DNA of 64,000 bases from Arctopsyche grandis (Eukaryota > Arthropoda > Insecta > Trichoptera > Hydropsychidae): positions 37,429,986 through 37,493,985 of the forward strand of contig NC_135355.1 of the NCBI RefSeq assembly GCF_051622035.1, in the 5' to 3' direction. Positions 61,341 to 64,000 of this stretch are shown here, piece after piece. A program made the translations under genes and the position numbers. Under the pieces are notes generated by a model. It did no database searches. It had not been told where the DNA came from and was given only the letters and a program-made list of their open reading frames with translations. Each line of letters begins with the position of its first letter. Within the stretch, counting starts at the first letter, position 1.

Positions 61341-61894
61341 GTTAAGTCACTATGGCAAAATTGTGAAATAAATATATGTATACAATATGCAAGAAATAAA
61401 GTTGAATTTCATAGATTTAAATTATGTAGATATGTATATAATTATGTAATATATTTTGGCTTGAGGATTTACGTACATATGTATATGCATGTAGGCAAGA
61501 TTTATTTATTTCTAAAAGTAGATCGTCTGTCTTCTTTCATGACAATTTTATATTCATTGAGATGGTTCATTTAAAAAAATGGTATTCTTCATTCTTTCAC
61601 CCCTAAATATATAAGACAAAGGAAAACCGATAAAGAAAAACTCTACTCGGGACACTTCAATACGTGTCAAAAACTTTCAAAAGTGAGTATGTCACATACT
61701 TTAATAATGTACCCCTTTCCATGATTTCCACTATCTTAAGCTGTCGTCTGCATATTAAGTTTTCCTTTTTGACTTTATTTATTTTTTGTACATCTTTCGG
61801 AAATTGCTCCAGAAGTTCCTTTATTTATTTTCCTTTTACATATTTAAACAGCAGAATAGACTAGTGATAAACATATGTATATGTATATTTTTGA
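61341..61894. other. AT-rich DNA, nothing recognised
   Basis: Only simple sequence and chance ORFs. Confidence 0.35.
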
Positions 61895-62740
61895 AGAGAG
61901 TGGTCACGGGTTCAAATTCCACTGGCTTCTGCTGGATTAGATTTCCAATATTTTTCAGACCTAGGATTTGTGACTTGATTTGATTTGTTCCAGGTCGATC
62001 ATTTCCTATCAGAGTTTGCCAATTTATCTGATTTTCATTTAAACGGTTCCAACAAACTGGAAACCTTGCCCATTTTTTCGCCAAATCTGGAGTTTTAAAT
62101 GCTGCAAATTTGACCATAAATGTCTATGTGGATTTTAATTGTTATGTATTTACTGAATTACGCTAAACTGTTTAAAATGCTGCAAATTTACAAATTTGAC
62201 CATATATGTCTCTGTGGATATTAATTGATATGTATTTATGTACTTTATATAATACTGTTGCGTAGGGCTGGGTGGAGGATCCAAATAAAAGGCCAAAGTT
62301 GCTTCACAGCATTTATTGGGTGATTAAGGAGATCCACACACTGCCAGTGCTCCGTCCAGAATGCCTTGATATGCCCCAAGTACTTGCTTATAAACGACAG
62401 GTCGCCCACTGTATCTTCCTCGACGCGTTTGTTTACCTATTGTTATAGTCACGTACTAGATATGGAGCCCCACGGTCTCACGCTTTCAGTTCTTAGAACT
62501 CTAGCGGGAAGTGGCTGGGTGCCGTTACCGACCACTAAGTCCATTCGGGGGTCTCCATTGTTAGCCGACAGCACTTAAGCCTGGAGATAATCCTCGAAAA
62601 CAAATTATAACGGTGGCTCCTTTTAGCATATGCTACAATACTAATAATATTTGTATCAAATGTACAATATTTCTGGTCAAGAAGGCGCATTGGGGTTACC
62701 TCTTAGGCCTTACTGGTATAAATTAAAAGGATAACAATAC
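61895..62740 (+). mobile_element. tRNA-derived SINE split by a solo LTR
   Basis: Head remnant cacgggttcaaattccac, body ccaggtcgatcatttcctat, cagagtttgccaatttatct and aaacggttcc up to 62251. The 3' end gcgcattggggttacctctt followed by aggccttactgg resumes at 62684-62720 beyond the LTR. Confidence 0.72.
62256..62637. mobile_element. Solo LTR (382 bp, TSD ATAC)
   Basis: TGTTGCGTAGGGCTGG...GCTACA, with ATAC at 62252-62255 and 62638-62641. It is colinear with 47990-48359 and, apart from an internal duplication, with 21638-22168. No internal retrotransposon region. Confidence 0.85.
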
Positions 62741-62849
62741 AATAAAATTTTATCTACAGACCCACCGCGGTAAAAAACTTTTTATTAATTCCTATTTAGT
62801 TCTTATTATGCTTTGTCTATTACTTACACATGCTGTTCGTATAATATTT

Positions 62850-63760
62850 TTTTGATTTTTAAATGCTTTTTATTATTACGAAATTATGTTCACAATACAT
62901 CTTATATCTATTTTAATAGCTACTGATCTACTGATCATTTTCTATTTTACAATTTTAATTTAATTTGGTTAGTAATCACAGTATTATATTATTCTAATGT
63001 TAATCTAAAGCATAATAGGAAAAAGAGCTCAAAAACCTATTTACAATCCTTATAAATGTTCATAATACATCTAATACATAATATTAATTAAAGACTATCT
63101 AAAGTCGATGATCTAAAGCAGATTGTGTTTAGGTAATCTGTGTTTATACCTGAAGGGTATAGACATTTTGTTGTAATCACCGAGACTCTTCACAAGTGTG
63201 TTAGTATGGTTATTAGTGATTCTTTCATAGAATCTACTGGTTAGTTTGTTAGTAATGTCTGTAACAAACGGAATATTATATATAGCATGCAGTTTTTTCA
63301 GGTTAGTATATATGGGTGTATTATAAATTATTTTAAGGGATTTATTTTGTATTACTTGGAGCTTGGAAAGGTTAGTATTCGAGGCGTTATTCCATACAGG
63401 TGAAGCATAGGTTAATAATGGTAATATGAGCGCGCGATATAATTTTATTTTATTTAGCGTTGATAAAGAACTATGGCGATTAAATATTGGATATATTGAG
63501 GATATACCCCGCATCGCCTTGCATTTCGCTGCCTCAATGTGAGGTGCCCATCTCATTCTTTTATCAAACGTTACTCCTAAATATTTTATTACTGACGTTC
63601 GTATAATATCAGCTAGTTGTATGGTATGAAAAACTCGCTTCTTAGCACGAATCACCTTTTTTATGTTCATACATTTTTCCATCGCACTCAAGAATGTGAT
63701 GGCTTCCCAGTTACACCGCGTAATAATGCAAGTAATCTCTTTATTTAATTATGCATTTGC
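62850..63760 (-). pseudogene. Jockey-like LINE, ORF2 C-terminal part and 3' UTR
   Basis: The minus-strand frame 63691-63113 gives 192 residues: VIKYLGVTFDKRMRWAPHIE, LNKIKLYRALILPLLTYASP, WNNASNTNLSKLQVIQNKSL and KIIYNTPIYTNLKKLHAIYN, with a KHRLPKHNLL end. This is the region after the RT domain in jockey-clade elements. In-frame residues NWEAITFLS extend it upstream to about 63730. The 3' UTR (62850-63112) is shared with 59489-59690 in inverse orientation. 5'-truncated: no catalytic RT or endonuclease. Confidence 0.85.
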
Positions 63761-64000
63761 ATTTTTCACATACGTAGAATGCATTCTGCCGCAAGTTCAC
63801 ACACGTGCTCGTCCATAGCTCATGTAATACTCGTTGCATTATTAAAAACATGAAAAAATTAAACTGCTCTGGTTGATTTATACATACGCATTTGTATTAT
63901 ACATATAATACTTGTGTGTTTATATTTATCCGCTGCACGAGCATTTTCCTGTTTATTTTTCAATATAATAACAGCGTTGAGTGTTGAAAAAATCGCTACA
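63761..64000. other. Right window edge, nothing recognised
   Basis: AT-rich; no ORF or repeat link seen. Confidence 0.35.

Overview
The window is AT-rich animal nuclear DNA, most likely from an insect. It has spliced eukaryotic genes, (TA)n and CATA/TATG microsatellites, and many insect-type transposons (hAT, piggyBac-like, pogo-like, Helitron, Jockey-like LINEs, tRNA-derived SINEs, solo LTRs). I cannot assign the order from sequence alone. I see no operons, rRNA, CRISPR array or free-standing tRNA gene.

Only two protein genes can be read, both on the + strand near the left edge. Positions 761-1722 hold the last four coding exons of ribosomal protein S6 kinase (S6k): the end of the kinase domain, the turn motif, the TOR-site hydrophobic motif and a His/Pro-rich tail. 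Positions 10028-11412 hold a two-exon F-box gene of the FBXO7/nutcracker type. A palindromic repeat ends about 105 bp upstream of its start codon. Two GC/CpG-rich patches (22690-23096 and 39060-39548) end at good splice donors and may be first exons or promoters of a gene that continues beyond the window. This would make much of the right two-thirds intronic, which is inference.

The rest is a dense transposon graveyard in which insertion order can often be read from target-site duplications (TSDs). At 19.9-22.5 kb a solo LTR sits in a BED-finger hAT, which sits in a second hAT. Each level has its own TSD, and a related copy of the pre-insertion site lies 1.5 kb upstream. At 23.3-25.5 kb there are eight directly abutting Helitron-like units (TC...CTAG on the minus strand); the seventh is split by a 400-bp foldback element with a 9-bp TSD. 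Other nests are a pogo-like MITE holding a 469-bp MITE (5.0-5.8 kb), a hAT holding a SINE and a LINE (29.4-31.1 kb), a hAT whose transposase is split by a Helitron (37.5-39.0 kb), a MITE inside a MITE (44.8-45.9 kb), and a SINE split by a solo LTR (61.9-62.7 kb).

The SINE family (at least ten pieces) has a tRNA-like head with A and B boxes, a strongly conserved body and a conserved 3' end. I found no host system that looks wholly new. The strongest leads are the tandem Helitron array, the triple nest with its empty-site paralog, the SINE family, and the uncharacterised CpG-rich exon candidates.
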